Source: Terribacillus halophilus (GTDB lineage Bacteria; Bacillota; Bacilli; Bacillales; Amphibacillaceae). Taken from it: DNA of 64,000 nt. The position numbers were made by a program, and so were the translations under genes. Where the stretch lies: positions 393,703 through 457,702 of the forward strand of contig NZ_LT727828.1 of NCBI RefSeq assembly GCF_900162685.1, given 5' to 3'. Positions 18,373 to 26,922 of this stretch are shown piece by piece; within the stretch, counting starts at the first letter, position 1, and every line of letters starts with the position of its first letter. The notes beneath the pieces were generated by a model. That model had not been told where the DNA came from, did not search any database, and saw nothing but the letters and a program-made list of their open reading frames with translations.

Positions 18373-19175
18373 TTGAACACCTCCATATCAGGTGCTTTCT
18401 TGGTGCGGTTTGTAATTAGATAATAAATGACCACAATAACCATTGTTATAAGAAAGATAATGGTGGAGAGCGCATTTATATCTAAGGAAATGCCACGTCT
18501 TGCTAACGAATAAATCTCTACTGACAATGTTGTAAAGCCATTCCCGGTAACAAAGAACGTAACGGCAAAGTCATCCAGCGAATAAGTTAAAGCCATAAAG
18601 AAGCCGGCGAATATTCCAGGAGTAATATATGGTATGACTACCTTGGTCATGACTTCCCAGCGAGAAGCACCCAAGTCTCTTGCTGCATCCAGTAAAGATG
18701 GGCTCATTTCAGAAATCTTCGGCAGCACCATCAGCACGACAATTGGGATGCTAAAAGCGATATGCGAAAGCAATACCGAATAAAAGCCAAGTTTTAAGCC
18801 TGCTATTGTGAACAAAATTAGAAAAGAGGCACCGATAATAACATCCGGACTAACGATAAGTATATTGTTCAAAGACAACAGACTGTCTTTCGCCCGGCGA
18901 GAACGCACCTTGTTAATCATCATAGCACCCAGCACACCTATAATCGTTGAAATCAAAGCAGACAGCAGCGCAATAACAACTGTATTCAACACAATAATAA
19001 GCAGTCTGGTGTTCTGAAACAGCTCGCGATACCAATCAAGCGTAAAGTTTTCAAATCCATACATTGTTCCGCCGCTGTTAAAGGAATAAAAGATTAAATA
19101 AAAGATTGGTAAGTAAAGCAGTGCAAACATAACAATTAAAAATATCCGTGACAGGGGAGAAATTCTCTTATCCAC
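18369..19175 (-). CDS. potC: Spermidine/putrescine ABC permease
   Basis: A 268-residue inner-membrane subunit with six predicted helices. The EAA-type loop DAARDLGASRWEVMTKVVIP, which contacts the ATPase, lies around residue 175. I start it at GTG 19175, which follows AAGGAGGAGAGCAC and overlaps the potB stop by 8 bases; a longer frame to 19214 would run into potB without a ribosome-binding site. It partners PotB, PotA and PotD. Confidence 0.91.
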   Translation of the reverse strand: MDKRISPLSRIFLIVMFALLYLPIFYLIFYSFNSGGTMYGFENFTLDWYRELFQNTRLLIIVLNTVVIALLSALISTIIGVLGAMMINKVRSRRAKDSLLSLNNILIVSPDVIIGASFLILFTIAGLKLGFYSVLLSHIAFSIPIVVLMVLPKISEMSPSLLDAARDLGASRWEVMTKVVIPYITPGIFAGFFMALTYSLDDFAVTFFVTGNGFTTLSVEIYSLARRGISLDINALSTIIFLITMVIVVIYYLITNRTKKAPDMEVFK

Positions 19176-19977
19176 GTGCTCTCCTCCTTTTTGTTCCAGT
19201 TGCAAACATAACAATGAACATAAAGATGATCAGGAAGACGGCAATTGTTGATCCCATGCCCCAATCCTGCGTGACAAGGAATTGCTGTTCGATTGCGGTA
19301 CCGAGTGTAATAACTTGGCTGCCTGCAATAAGACGAGTCAGCATAAACAAAGACAATGCCGGAATGAATGTAATCTGACATCCAGCTTTCACACCATCAA
19401 TTGTTAGCGGGAAGACAATTCTTCGGAATGTCGTCCAGCGGGAAGCGCCTAAATCGTTTGCCGCATCCAAGTAGGTTGGATTCAGCTTGTCCAACGAGTT
19501 AAAGATAGGCAGAATCATAAACGGAATGAAAATATATACGGCTACGAACACAAAGCTGAAATCCGTGAATAACAGCTGTCTGGATCCGATACCTACTGCT
19601 TCAAGCAATTTATTTGCCATCCCGTAGGTGCCGAAAATGCCAAGGAAAGCATAAGCTTTCAACAACAAATTAATCCAGCTTGGTACAATTATTAATAGCA
19701 GCCAAAGCTGCTTGTGTTTTAGCTTTGTCAGCAAGTAAGCTGTTGGATAAGCAAAGAGCAGCGTAACAAGTGTGATTAGAAACGCATACCAGAAAGAACT
19801 TAAAGTCATCTCCAAATAGATTGGAGTAAAGAAATTCTGATAATTTGTTAGCGAGAAATCACCATTCAGGTCTTGGAAAGAATAATACAACACGAGCAGA
19901 ATTGGTGCGATAACAAAGAAAGCGATCCAGATAACATAAGGGATCATATACAGACTGCGAGTTGTCTTATTCTCCAT
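19168..19977 (-). CDS. potB: Spermidine/putrescine ABC permease
   Basis: A 269-residue, six-helix permease subunit. The ATPase-contact loop [20 protein letters not shown] sits near residue 178. It forms the channel with PotC. The start overlaps the end of potA by 11 bases, which indicates translational coupling. Confidence 0.92.
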   Translation of the reverse strand: MENKTTRSLYMIPYVIWIAFFVIAPILLVLYYSFQDLNGDFSLTNYQNFFTPIYLEMTLSSFWYAFLITLVTLLFAYPTAYLLTKLKHKQLWLLLIIVPSWINLLLKAYAFLGIFGTYGMANKLLEAVGIGSRQLLFTDFSFVFVAVYIFIPFMILPIFNSLDKLNPTYLDAANDLGASRWTTFRRIVFPLTIDGVKAGCQITFIPALSLFMLTRLIAGSQVITLGTAIEQQFLVTQDWGMGSTIAVFLIIFMFIVMFATGTKRRRARG

Positions 19978-21064
19978 CGCTGTATGCCTCTAATCGTTTA
20001 TCGAATTCTTCTTCTGTTTCATTCAAACGCATAACATGAATGGCCTCCGGCTCGAAGGCAAGGCCGATTTCTTCGCCGACAACAGCTTTTCTCGTAGAAT
20101 GGACAAGCCATTCATTTCCGGCTTCATCGTAACTGGAGATTTCATAGTGAACGCCGCGGAACAGCTGGGAATCCACTTTGACACGCAAATTACCGGAATC
20201 TGCGCTTGTTATATGCAAATCCTCGGGTCTGATGACAATTTCAATAGGTTCATTCGGCTGCAGACCTTGGTCTACACAAGCAAATCGCTTGCCGGTGAAT
20301 TCTACTTCATAGTCCCGGATCATCCGTCCATCAACAATGTTGGATTCTCCGATAAAGTCTGCCACAAAGCGGTTGATTGGCTCATCGTATATATCTGTAG
20401 GCGTGCCGCTTTGCTCAATTTTTCCGTTATTCAGGACAAAAATCTCATCTGAAAGTGCCAGTGCTTCTTCTTGGTCATGTGTAACGAAGATAAATGTAAT
20501 GCCGAGGCGCTGCTGCATCTCACGTAACTCGTACTGCATCTCTGTACGCAATTTCAGATCGAGTGCTGATAATGGCTCATCCAGAAGAATTACTTCCGGC
20601 TCATTGACGACTGCGCGAGCAATGGCCACACGCTGGCGCTGACCGCCGGACATTTCGCTGATTTCCCGTTTTTCATACCCGGCAAGGTTAACGAAGCGTA
20701 AAGCTTCTGTTACCTTCTCGTCAATCTGCTTTTGCGGCATTTTCTTAATGCGCAAACCGAAAGCAACGTTCTCAAACACGTTTAAGTGCGGGAATAGAGC
20801 ATAATCCTGAAATACCGTATTCACAGATCGCTTATTGGCAGGTATTTTGTTTAGCGGTTTCCCGTCAAATAGCATGTCGCCAGAAGTCGGTTCTGTGAAG
20901 CCGGCAATCAAACGGAGTATCGTGGTTTTACCGCAGCCCGACGGACCTAGAAGGGTATAAAATTTACCCCGTTCAATCTCGAAGCTGACGCTGTCTAAGA
21001 TGGTGGCTTCTTTATCGTATTGCTTTATGACATTGTTGAATTGAATGATCGGTTTCTTTGTCAT
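19967..21064 (-). CDS. potA: Spermidine/putrescine ABC ATPase
   Basis: A 365-residue ATP-binding subunit. Walker A is GPSGCGKTT (from G40), the signature [14 protein letters not shown] lies near residue 138, Walker [13 protein letters not shown] near 160, and a C-terminal TOBE-type regulatory domain covers about 240-350. I prefer ATG 21064, eight bases after GGGAG; an ATG six bases upstream is too close to that site. It leads the potABCD operon, whose four genes overlap end to start. Confidence 0.93.
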   Translation of the reverse strand: MTKKPIIQFNNVIKQYDKEATILDSVSFEIERGKFYTLLGPSGCGKTTILRLIAGFTEPTSGDMLFDGKPLNKIPANKRSVNTVFQDYALFPHLNVFENVAFGLRIKKMPQKQIDEKVTEALRFVNLAGYEKREISEMSGGQRQRVAIARAVVNEPEVILLDEPLSALDLKLRTEMQYELREMQQRLGITFIFVTHDQEEALALSDEIFVLNNGKIEQSGTPTDIYDEPINRFVADFIGESNIVDGRMIRDYEVEFTGKRFACVDQGLQPNEPIEIVIRPEDLHITSADSGNLRVKVDSQLFRGVHYEISSYDEAGNEWLVHSTRKAVVGEEIGLAFEPEAIHVMRLNETEEEFDKRLEAYSDGE

Positions 21065-21112
21065 TGTCATCTCCCTTGTTTCTAATACGTATTTTAAAAA
21101 ACTAGACGTACC

Positions 21113-21118
21113 ATTATA
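21113..21118 (-). promoter_or_regulatory. -10 element upstream of potA
   Basis: A perfect TATAAT on the minus strand about 50 bases before potA. No convincing -35 was found at 16-18 bases, so this is a partial promoter call. Confidence 0.4.
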
Positions 21119-21222
21119 CGACAGAATCTGCTAGTTGAATAGAACTTTTTCCGTATGAAACATTTTCCTGTATGATACGTATATGTAAGTAATGGAATAG
21201 GTGTATAGAGAGGCGGAATAGA

Positions 21223-21519
21223 ATGTCTGCAACGAAAACGATGAAGCTGATAACTGGTATTATGGAAGCGATCTTGGCAATTCCTGTTTTAGGTGCAATT
21301 ATTATTGTATCGAATGGCTGGATGCCATTGATTATCATGCTTGTTTTGCATATTATTACACTCCTGCTGGCTGTCCGAGTTCAAGGACCGCTCACCGGCA
21401 GTATTGTAGGGATTGTTGCAGCTTGTCTTGGCTGGATTCCTTTTGTCGGCTGGATCCTGCATGCGGCAGCAGCGATTGTATTGCTGGTCGAATCCTTTTC
21501 AAGACGGCTTCAGCAATAA
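21223..21519 (+). CDS. Small membrane protein of unknown function
   Basis: A 98-residue protein with three hydrophobic segments (about 9-30, 33-53 and 60-90) and a basic C-terminus (SFSRRLQQ). GAGAGGCGGAATAG precedes the ATG. The alternating hydrophobic and glycine-rich pattern resembles small Bacillus membrane proteins of unknown role. It is a single gene divergent from potA and ended by the terminator at 21542-21577. Confidence 0.75.
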   Translation: MSATKTMKLITGIMEAILAIPVLGAIIIVSNGWMPLIIMLVLHIITLLLAVRVQGPLTGSIVGIVAACLGWIPFVGWILHAAAAIVLLVESFSRRLQQ

Positions 21520-21541
21520 ACTTAGCATACCCAGAATAATG

Positions 21542-21577
21542 AAAAAGACTGCCATTTCTAGTTGGCAGTCTTTTTTT
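21542..21577. terminator. Bidirectional terminator
   Basis: AAAAAGACTGCCA and TGGCAGTCTTTTT form a 13-bp stem with an 8-base loop. It ends both the small membrane protein gene and the convergent copper-storage gene. Confidence 0.9.
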
Positions 21578-21580
21578 GTA

Positions 21581-21907
21581 TTATGCTGCCATGGAACGGC
21601 AAGCATCTGCACAAGCAAAGCAGGCATCCGCGCACGCTTGGCAGTGTTTTGCTTCATGCTGGCGGCAGATTTCGCCACAAGCTTGGCATACTTCTGCGCA
21701 AAGGGTGCACACTTGCTCGGCAAACGGACTGTTCCGCTGCATCGATTGAACAGCGAACGCACACATATCGGCACACTCTCGGTCCATCCGAATGCAATCT
21801 GTCATCATTTTGACGTTATCTTCTAGTAAGCACGCATCATAGCAGCTGTTGCAGGCTTCCATGCATTCTATACAGGCTTGGATACACTTCTCATAATTAG
21901 GGTTCAT
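21581..21907 (-). CDS. Four-helix-bundle copper-storage protein (Csp/YhjQ-like)
   Basis: A 108-residue soluble protein with 19 cysteines, mostly in CxxxC spacing along four predicted helices (for example KCIQACIECMEAC and CQACADACFACADAC). This is the DUF326/cytosolic copper storage family, which binds many Cu(I) ions inside a helix bundle; B. subtilis YhjQ is a relative. No signal peptide is present, so it is cytosolic (Csp3-like). ATG 21907 follows AGGAGGTACCATA; a frame extending to 21991 has no such site. Confidence 0.9.
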   Translation of the reverse strand: MNPNYEKCIQACIECMEACNSCYDACLLEDNVKMMTDCIRMDRECADMCAFAVQSMQRNSPFAEQVCTLCAEVCQACGEICRQHEAKHCQACADACFACADACRSMAA

Positions 21908-21980
21908 TATGGTACCTCCTCTGTTATTACGGTATCTGTTTACCCTGCCTGAATAGCATTCTAACATGATAATGTATGTA

Positions 21981-22008
21981 GAAAACGGCACCTTATACAG
22001 ATGCCGTT
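21981..22008 (-). terminator. Terminator of the Cys-rich 62-residue gene
   Basis: AACGGCA and TGCCGTT form a 7-bp stem followed on the minus strand by TTTTC. Confidence 0.55.
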
Positions 22009-22017
22009 ACCTATTTA

Positions 22018-22206
22018 TTAATAAGGGAATGGCGGGGAAGGAGGTGTCAGGAATGAGGCACCCCATCTTGTGCCACCTTCACATTTGTGATCGCATTTGT
22101 CGCAATCACACGCATGTTTATCCTCTTCTTTTTCACAGCAGTCTTCTTGCTTGCATATATACTTGCGTCTAGGTTTTATCTTACAATCTGGCCAGTAATA
22201 ACCCAT
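22018..22206 (-). CDS. Cys-rich 62-residue protein, possible spore coat component
   Basis: A short protein with an aromatic N-terminus (MGYYWPDC), eight cysteines (C8, C18, C23, C24, C33, C35, C38, C42), a His/Asp/Lys-rich middle and a proline-rich tail (TPPSPPFPY). It is not a recognised family; the composition is like small crosslinked spore coat proteins or a metal-binding peptide. ATG 22206 follows AGAGGTGGTGAACTAC. About 30 bases upstream is CATATTGTA, a match to the mother-cell sigma -10 CATAnnnTA. It has its own terminator. Confidence 0.65.
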   Translation of the reverse strand: MGYYWPDCKIKPRRKYICKQEDCCEKEEDKHACDCDKCDHKCEGGTRWGASFLTPPSPPFPY

Positions 22207-22223
22207 GTAGTTCACCACCTCTC

Positions 22224-22232
22224 TACATTACA
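22224..22232 (-). promoter_or_regulatory. CATAnnnTA mother-cell -10 element
   Basis: CATATTGTA on the minus strand, upstream of the Cys-rich gene at 22206. A matching -35 with AC at 14-16 bases is not evident, so this is a half-supported sigma-K/E promoter. Confidence 0.4.
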
Positions 22233-22268
22233 ATATGAGAGTAGCGGCAGAACAGGCAGGGCTATTAG

Positions 22269-22302
22269 GAAAAGAGGGCAAGCAAAATTTGCTCATCCTC
22301 TT
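22269..22302 (-). terminator. Terminator of the spore-surface-like gene
   Basis: On the minus strand AGAGG-AGCAAA and TTTGCT-CCTCT form a two-part stem followed by TTTT. Confidence 0.55.
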
Positions 22303-22308
22303 GAAGCA

Positions 22309-22740
22309 TTACCCGGAAAACGAAATTCCGTTAAAGCTCTCTGGACCTACTCGAATTGCTCCAACTATGTTCGTTGAGACGAACGCAGTATACGTGAGTT
22401 GCCCGCTTGCTGGTGGTGGAACGTTAATGTCTGACCCGTTAAAGGTAAACGACTGCGGTCCCAGTATTTGCAGGTCTAGGTTGTAAACAGCTGAGAATAC
22501 TAATGGATCTGTTGGTGCTGTACCTCGTACGATTCTAACTTGCACGCTAGTCAGTAAAGGAAGCAGGGGAAGCTGTATAGAGATAATACCGCTTAGCTGT
22601 GTTCGAATCGGGGATGTTGCTTCTGTTACGACTAGACCAATTTGACCAAACAAAACTGGCGTGCCGGCTGCGATTGGTGAGGAAATAGAACCTGACGTAC
22701 TGGCGTTCTGGGATGTTCTTGCATCAAGAAGTATGGTCAA
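22309..22740 (-). CDS. Spore-surface (exosporium-like) protein
   Basis: A 143-residue Cys-free protein rich in Ser, Thr, Ile and Leu with alternating hydrophobic residues, consistent with a beta sandwich. The pattern VLFGQIGLVV ... VQVRIVRGT ... FTFNGSDINVPP ... GPESFNGISFSG resembles BclA C-terminal or exosporium-protein relatives in Bacillaceae from memory. The start is TTG 22740 after AGGAGGGCATCACC. CATACAATA lies about 35 bases upstream, a perfect sigma-E -10 and also a CATAnnnTA match. I infer expression in the sporulating mother cell. Confidence 0.65.
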   Translation of the reverse strand: MTILLDARTSQNASTSGSISSPIAAGTPVLFGQIGLVVTEATSPIRTQLSGIISIQLPLLPLLTSVQVRIVRGTAPTDPLVFSAVYNLDLQILGPQSFTFNGSDINVPPPASGQLTYTAFVSTNIVGAIRVGPESFNGISFSG

Positions 22741-22772
22741 GGTGATGCCCTCCTCTCATAATGAAGATATTT

Positions 22773-22781
22773 TATTGTATG
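22773..22781 (-). promoter_or_regulatory. CATACAATA mother-cell -10 element
   Basis: Minus-strand CATACAATA upstream of the gene starting at 22740 equals the sigma-E -10 consensus CATACAmT and fits CATAnnnTA. The -35 is not clear. Confidence 0.45.
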
Positions 22782-22840
22782 ATTCGTACTTCATTGCGAA
22801 AGGGACAGCCAACCAAAGGCAGTTGAATTGATTTTCATGC

Positions 22841-24067
22841 TCACTCGGGAAGCCCGAGTGCTTTTTTATATAAATTGACAGTATTGTATCCCATGTTTAT
22901 CAAGGACCATTGCTGCTCTGCCCACAGCCTAGCTTGGTGGCCCAGCTGCTGGCGAAGCGCGGTATCTTGCAGAAGCCGAGCCAGCTGATGCGCCAAACTT
23001 TCAGGATTAGCAGTTTCTGAGAGTAATCCTGTTACGCCTTCTTGCACCATTTCAGGTAAGCCGCCAGCATCGCTTACTACAACAGGTAGACTACTGAGTT
23101 GTGCTTCTATAACGGAGTACGGCTGTGTATCCTGCAGACTTGGTGAAACAAAGATATCAGCGGTATCCAGAAAGCCCTTTACGTTTGGTACGGAGCCAAA
23201 AAGTTTAATGTCTGCTGTCAGGTCTGCATCCTTTATTTGATTCTTAATCGATTTAACAGCATCGCCGCTGCCAAGTAGCCAGCATTCCCAATTTGACGTG
23301 ATTGTTTTTAGCTGTTTCAATGCTTCCACAAGAATGTGTACGCCTTTTACTTGCACGATTCTGCCTGCAAACAAAATAACCGGCTTCTTTTTAGCTGGTA
23401 TTAGTTCCAACTGCTGCGGACTCTGCCGGAAAGTTTCTATATCTATTCCATAAGGAAATTGAACAAATCGTGATTCTGATATATGGTGCTGCTGCATAAT
23501 ATCTACCTTCGTAATATTGGCTGGTGTATGGATCAACTCACTACCATGACAGCCGATGTGCTCCAAGTGTACGTTATATTGGTATTCAAAGCTTTCATAC
23601 AGTTCTGCAGGTTCTATCTTCGGATGGCGTCCCTTAATAGATAGTGCTATTTCCTTTGATAGATAGCCATGTATACTGGTGACGATAGGAATATGCGCGG
23701 GTTTTATTCGAGCAATTGCCGCAGCCGCAATGATATCCTGGGCATGGATAATATCGTACTTGGATAAGTCCAGTGCTAATGCGGTTAATTCCAGACTGTA
23801 TTTCAAGACTTCCGTTAAATAAATGGAGGTATAGGATTCCAGCTTTGAAAAGGTTGCTAACATTTCTTCTTCAATAAGAGGTTGGATGTCGGACACTTCA
23901 AAAGGAGCCTTCTGTCCAATTATCCGGTATTCGGTCATCGCTTCATTCTGAGCTAAGATATCAACTTCATGTCCTGTTCTTGTCAATTCGTTGCGGAGGT
24001 TACGTACTACTGTCCACAATCCTCCGACATAAGGAAGCGGATAATAGGAAACGATTAAGATTTTCAT
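22841..24067 (-). CDS. Glycosyltransferase family 4
   Basis: A 408-residue GT-B enzyme. The acceptor-side Rossmann domain opens with MKILIVSYYPLPYVGGLWTV. The C-terminal donor domain carries KPVILFAGRIVQVKGVHILV and the motif DTQPYSVIEAQLSSLPVVVSDAGG with the conserved glutamate of retaining GT4 enzymes. It is a paralogue of the GT at 29774-30985, with the same length and the same LPYVGG/IPHLGG start. I start it at ATG 24067 behind AGGGAGCTAATATAT; a longer frame to 24154 overlaps the small ORF upstream. Donor and acceptor sugars are unknown; context suggests a spore-surface glycan. Confidence 0.9.
   Translation of the reverse strand: MKILIVSYYPLPYVGGLWTVVRNLRNELTRTGHEVDILAQNEAMTEYRIIGQKAPFEVSDIQPLIEEEMLATFSKLESYTSIYLTEVLKYSLELTALALDLSKYDIIHAQDIIAAAAIARIKPAHIPIVTSIHGYLSKEIALSIKGRHPKIEPAELYESFEYQYNVHLEHIGCHGSELIHTPANITKVDIMQQHHISESRFVQFPYGIDIETFRQSPQQLELIPAKKKPVILFAGRIVQVKGVHILVEALKQLKTITSNWECWLLGSGDAVKSIKNQIKDADLTADIKLFGSVPNVKGFLDTADIFVSPSLQDTQPYSVIEAQLSSLPVVVSDAGGLPEMVQEGVTGLLSETANPESLAHQLARLLQDTALRQQLGHQARLWAEQQWSLINMGYNTVNLYKKALGLPE
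22842..22867 (+). terminator. Plus-strand terminator overlapping the 3' end of a minus-strand gene
   Basis: CACTCGGG and CCCGAGTG form a perfect 8-bp stem with an AAG loop, followed by CTTTTTT on the plus strand. It lies across the last codons of the GT4 gene ending at 22841. No plus-strand gene is seen upstream. Confidence 0.6.
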
Positions 24068-24080
24068 ATATATTAGCTCC

Positions 24081-24188
24081 CTAGTTTGTTTTTCCGTACC
24101 GTTCCATAAGCGGAAGGAGTCGGATATCTGGTATACGGTATCCAGGAGGGGCAAGTTTAATTAATGAAGCTAACTGCTTCTTATTCAT
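24081..24188 (-). CDS. 35-residue peptide between two glycosyltransferases
   Basis: MNKKQLASLIKLAPPGYRIP begins a 35-residue frame ending RYGKTN. ATG 24188 follows GAAGGAGTTTGTCTT, and the stop at 24081 lies 14 bases before the GT4 start, so the three genes form a tight minus-strand series. It is basic (about 7 Lys/Arg), with PPGYRIPDIR in the middle, and has no membrane segment. I do not recognise it; it may be a small partner of the glycosyltransferases or a coupling ORF. Confidence 0.6.
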   Translation of the reverse strand: MNKKQLASLIKLAPPGYRIPDIRLLPLMERYGKTN

Positions 24189-24206
24189 AAGACAAACTCC
24201 TTCATT

Positions 24207-24935
24207 TTAAAATATAGGGTGTTTTTGCAAGTATTCTTCTAGAATCGGGCGATAGTGTGTTTCGATTGTGTTCATTTCGTGTAAGATTTGCGGCTGGAAT
24301 CTGGAAGTGCCGGATTCCTCATGGGAACGAAAGTGGATAAGTGGCTGGTCAATATAATGCATTCGAAAACCGCTCAGCAGGATTCTGAACCACAAATCAT
24401 AATCATGTGTATATAAGAATCCAGGGTTAAAGGCCCCGGTAGTATCAAAGACGTCTTTTCGGATTACAATGGTGCATCCGTTGACGGGATTTACTGACAG
24501 GAAAGTTTCATAAACCTCTCTTAAATTATTCGTAGGAGAGAAACGTTTGCCACACCAAGGAATGAAAACTTGATTATCTTTATCCATTAGGTGATAGTTG
24601 GAAAAGCAGACTGGTGCATTATTGGCTAGCATATAGTCCAGTTGAACCTGGATTTTATGCGGCAAAAACATATCATCAGAGCTTAGCCACGCTATATATT
24701 CTCCGGTGGCATGCTGGATACCATAGTTAAGTGCAGTGGCCGTTCCGCCATTTTCCTTCTTTATATAAGTGATTTGGTCTAAATAAGGCTGAATCTTATC
24801 AATCTCTTCTGTAGATCCATCATCTACCACGATTACTTCGATATTCGGGTACGTTTGCTCTAAGGCACTTTGAATGGCAACAGGAACATATTTATCATTG
24901 AAAAAAGGGATGATGATCGTTACTTTCGGCAGCAT
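24207..24935 (-). CDS. Glycosyltransferase family 2
   Basis: A 242-residue GT-A enzyme. VTIIIPFFNDKYVPVAIQSA opens the nucleotide-sugar domain; VIVVDDGS is the first Asp motif, and LSSDDMFLPHKI holds the metal-binding DxD-like site (SDD). HDYDLWFRIL is the usual ED/DYDLW catalytic segment. It is a soluble inverting transferase. ATG 24935 follows AGGAGGACGCAGCA. It leads the short minus-strand operon GT2 - small peptide - GT4. Confidence 0.88.
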   Translation of the reverse strand: MLPKVTIIIPFFNDKYVPVAIQSALEQTYPNIEVIVVDDGSTEEIDKIQPYLDQITYIKKENGGTATALNYGIQHATGEYIAWLSSDDMFLPHKIQVQLDYMLANNAPVCFSNYHLMDKDNQVFIPWCGKRFSPTNNLREVYETFLSVNPVNGCTIVIRKDVFDTTGAFNPGFLYTHDYDLWFRILLSGFRMHYIDQPLIHFRSHEESGTSRFQPQILHEMNTIETHYRPILEEYLQKHPIF

Positions 24936-25021
24936 TGCTGCGTCCTCCTAAATATCATATTTTTTCTGCCTCCAGCATAAGCATGAAATGGATATTGTAC
25001 GCCTAGTAAAGGAGGCAGAAC

Positions 25022-26110
25022 ATGAAGGTGTTATTTGTTTTTTACGTTCCGAGCGGTGGCGTGGAAACGCTTAATCGACAGAGAAGAGCTGCGTTGGAGT
25101 TGGAAGGCATCTCTGCTCACTTTTTGTATTATGAAAAACGCCGCGAACTCGTAAATGACCATGGAGCGCCGGTGTATATAACAAACGAAGATGCAGACAT
25201 CAAGCAGATATTCGAAGCCAATAATTTTGATGCGGCTATCGTCACATCTGATTTCTTGAGTTTTGCCCGTTTTCGAAGACTAGGATTTACAGGCAAGCTT
25301 ATATTGGAATCACAAGGATTCGGACCAAAAGAAGTTGCTTACTCGCAACTGGAGCTTGCAGTGCCATTGGTTAACAGTTATGCAAACGGCTTGCTGCACC
25401 CCATGACAGAACATATTGCAGATATATACCAGCATTTTTATCCAACAACACCTACATTTGGGTTTGATATATGCTTCGATACGGACAGCTTTGCGTACAT
25501 GGCTGGAACAGCAGCTGAAAAACCAATCATCGCTTGGGTGGGCAGATTAGAAGACAATAAAAACTGGCGGGAGTTTCTCCTGATAGCTCATAAACTGCTG
25601 ACAGAATATCGCCAAGATTTGCAGTTTTATATGTTCCATGATCCGTCGCTGGCGACACAAAGTGAGAATGACGCGTTTGAACAGATGCTGGACAGCTTGC
25701 AGCTGCGTGCGCATGTGTCTATTTTTCCGGATGTACCGCATACCGATATGCCGTATTACTTCTCTTTGATCGGTGATTCAGGCGGTTTTTTATTATCAAC
25801 ATCCAAGGTGGAAAGTGCAGGCTATGCAGTAATAGAAGCCATTAGCTGCAGCTGCCCCGTATTAACCACAGATTCTGATGGCGTACGCCGAGCGGTAATT
25901 CATAATCAAACAGGGAAATATTACGATATAGGCAATCCAGATTCAGCGCTTCGAGAAGCGAAAGAGTTAATAGTCAATACAGACCAACGCACTTATATTC
26001 GAGAGAATGGACTCCGGCATGTGAAGGAAAGGTTCAGTCACAGTTCCTACGCAAGCTCGTTTAAGCAAATGCTGCTGGACTTAGGCATTCAAGATACGAG
26101 TAACGGATAA
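25022..26110 (+). CDS. Glycosyltransferase (GT4-type)
   Basis: A 362-residue GT-B protein. It starts MKVLFVFYVPSGGVETLNRQ; the donor domain includes PIIAWVGRLEDNKNWREFL and the motif STSKVESAGYAVIEAISCSCPVL-type segment with conserved Glu. It resembles the spore-associated B. subtilis YtcC group. AAGGAGGCAGAAC precedes the ATG. Its last 22 bases overlap the convergent reductase gene, an unusually tight arrangement with no terminator between them. Confidence 0.85.
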   Translation: MKVLFVFYVPSGGVETLNRQRRAALELEGISAHFLYYEKRRELVNDHGAPVYITNEDADIKQIFEANNFDAAIVTSDFLSFARFRRLGFTGKLILESQGFGPKEVAYSQLELAVPLVNSYANGLLHPMTEHIADIYQHFYPTTPTFGFDICFDTDSFAYMAGTAAEKPIIAWVGRLEDNKNWREFLLIAHKLLTEYRQDLQFYMFHDPSLATQSENDAFEQMLDSLQLRAHVSIFPDVPHTDMPYYFSLIGDSGGFLLSTSKVESAGYAVIEAISCSCPVLTTDSDGVRRAVIHNQTGKYYDIGNPDSALREAKELIVNTDQRTYIRENGLRHVKERFSHSSYASSFKQMLLDLGIQDTSNG

Positions 26111-26922
26111 ATTTGCTTTTGCTCCTCCAGCATCTCACGAAAGCTTGGTACAGCATATGCAGGTGATTTTCTGGTGTTTACAATGGTTCGATCCAGCACA
26201 TGAGCGGCATCCGGGGTAATGTGGATGTCGTTTTTTTGATAGACCTCTTTGAAAAGCATTAAGAGGTCGTGTTTGCTTATTGTATTTTCAGGGCAAAGGT
26301 GGAATAATCCGCTTGTTTGCTGTTGAATGAAGAAGTCTGTTGCTTTGGCCAACTCAAGTGTTGTTACACCATTCCAGTAAACGTTCTCAAATCCTTTAAT
26401 CTTTCCGTTCTGATTCATAAACCAATGAAACAGCCCAATGCCATCTTTCTTAAGCTCAGGTCCGATAATCGAAGTTCGTATAGTTAGATGCGGTTCTGCT
26501 GTGATTTCACCTAGCTGTTTAGATTGTGCATAAACGGAGTCTCCATCGCGGAAGTCCGTTTCTTTGTATTGCCCAGTTTTACCGGAGAAGACACAGTCAG
26601 TGCTGATCTGAATCAAGCGACCTTGTTTTCTACTCATGAAAGCAGCAAGCTGATGAGGCAGCAGGCTGTTCACTCGGAAAGCTAAAAGCGGGTTTTGCTC
26701 TGCAGCCTCATTCAGGATTCCGGTACAGTTGATGACAATCTCTGGTTCCAGTGAATTGATCAGCTGTTCCAATGCAGAAGTGTCAACTGCATCGAGATAG
26801 ATACTATTCTTATCCGTTCGATCGCGGGAAGTATAATACACATCGTAATCCGGCTTTTTGCGCAGGTAACTGTACATTACATGCCCCGCCATTCCCTTTC
26901 CGCCGAGGATAAGTATCTTCAT
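26089..26922 (-). CDS. RmlD-like sugar-nucleotide reductase (WbvR-type?)
   Basis: A 277-residue extended SDR. GGKGMAGH is the cofactor loop, STDCVFSGKTGQYKETD the RmlD signature, and YAQSK the catalytic YxxxK. It follows the 4,6-dehydratase/5-epimerase with one shared base (TAATG). By context it should reduce the 4-keto group of a UDP-2-acetamido-4-keto-6-deoxy-L-hexose. RmlD homologues do this in the UDP-L-QuiNAc route (WbvR in Vibrio cholerae O37), whereas the UDP-L-FucNAc route uses the unrelated CapF/WbjC. The product is therefore inferred as UDP-L-RhaNAc, then UDP-L-QuiNAc. Confidence 0.8.
   Translation of the reverse strand: MKILILGGKGMAGHVMYSYLRKKPDYDVYYTSRDRTDKNSIYLDAVDTSALEQLINSLEPEIVINCTGILNEAAEQNPLLAFRVNSLLPHQLAAFMSRKQGRLIQISTDCVFSGKTGQYKETDFRDGDSVYAQSKQLGEITAEPHLTIRTSIIGPELKKDGIGLFHWFMNQNGKIKGFENVYWNGVTTLELAKATDFFIQQQTSGLFHLCPENTISKHDLLMLFKEVYQKNDIHITPDAAHVLDRTIVNTRKSPAYAVPSFREMLEEQKQIYPLLVS

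Noticed and set aside
22087-22377. Plus-strand frame over the Cys-rich and exosporium-like genes
   Set aside because: The minus-strand genes have good ribosome-binding sites and sensible composition; the plus frame has neither.
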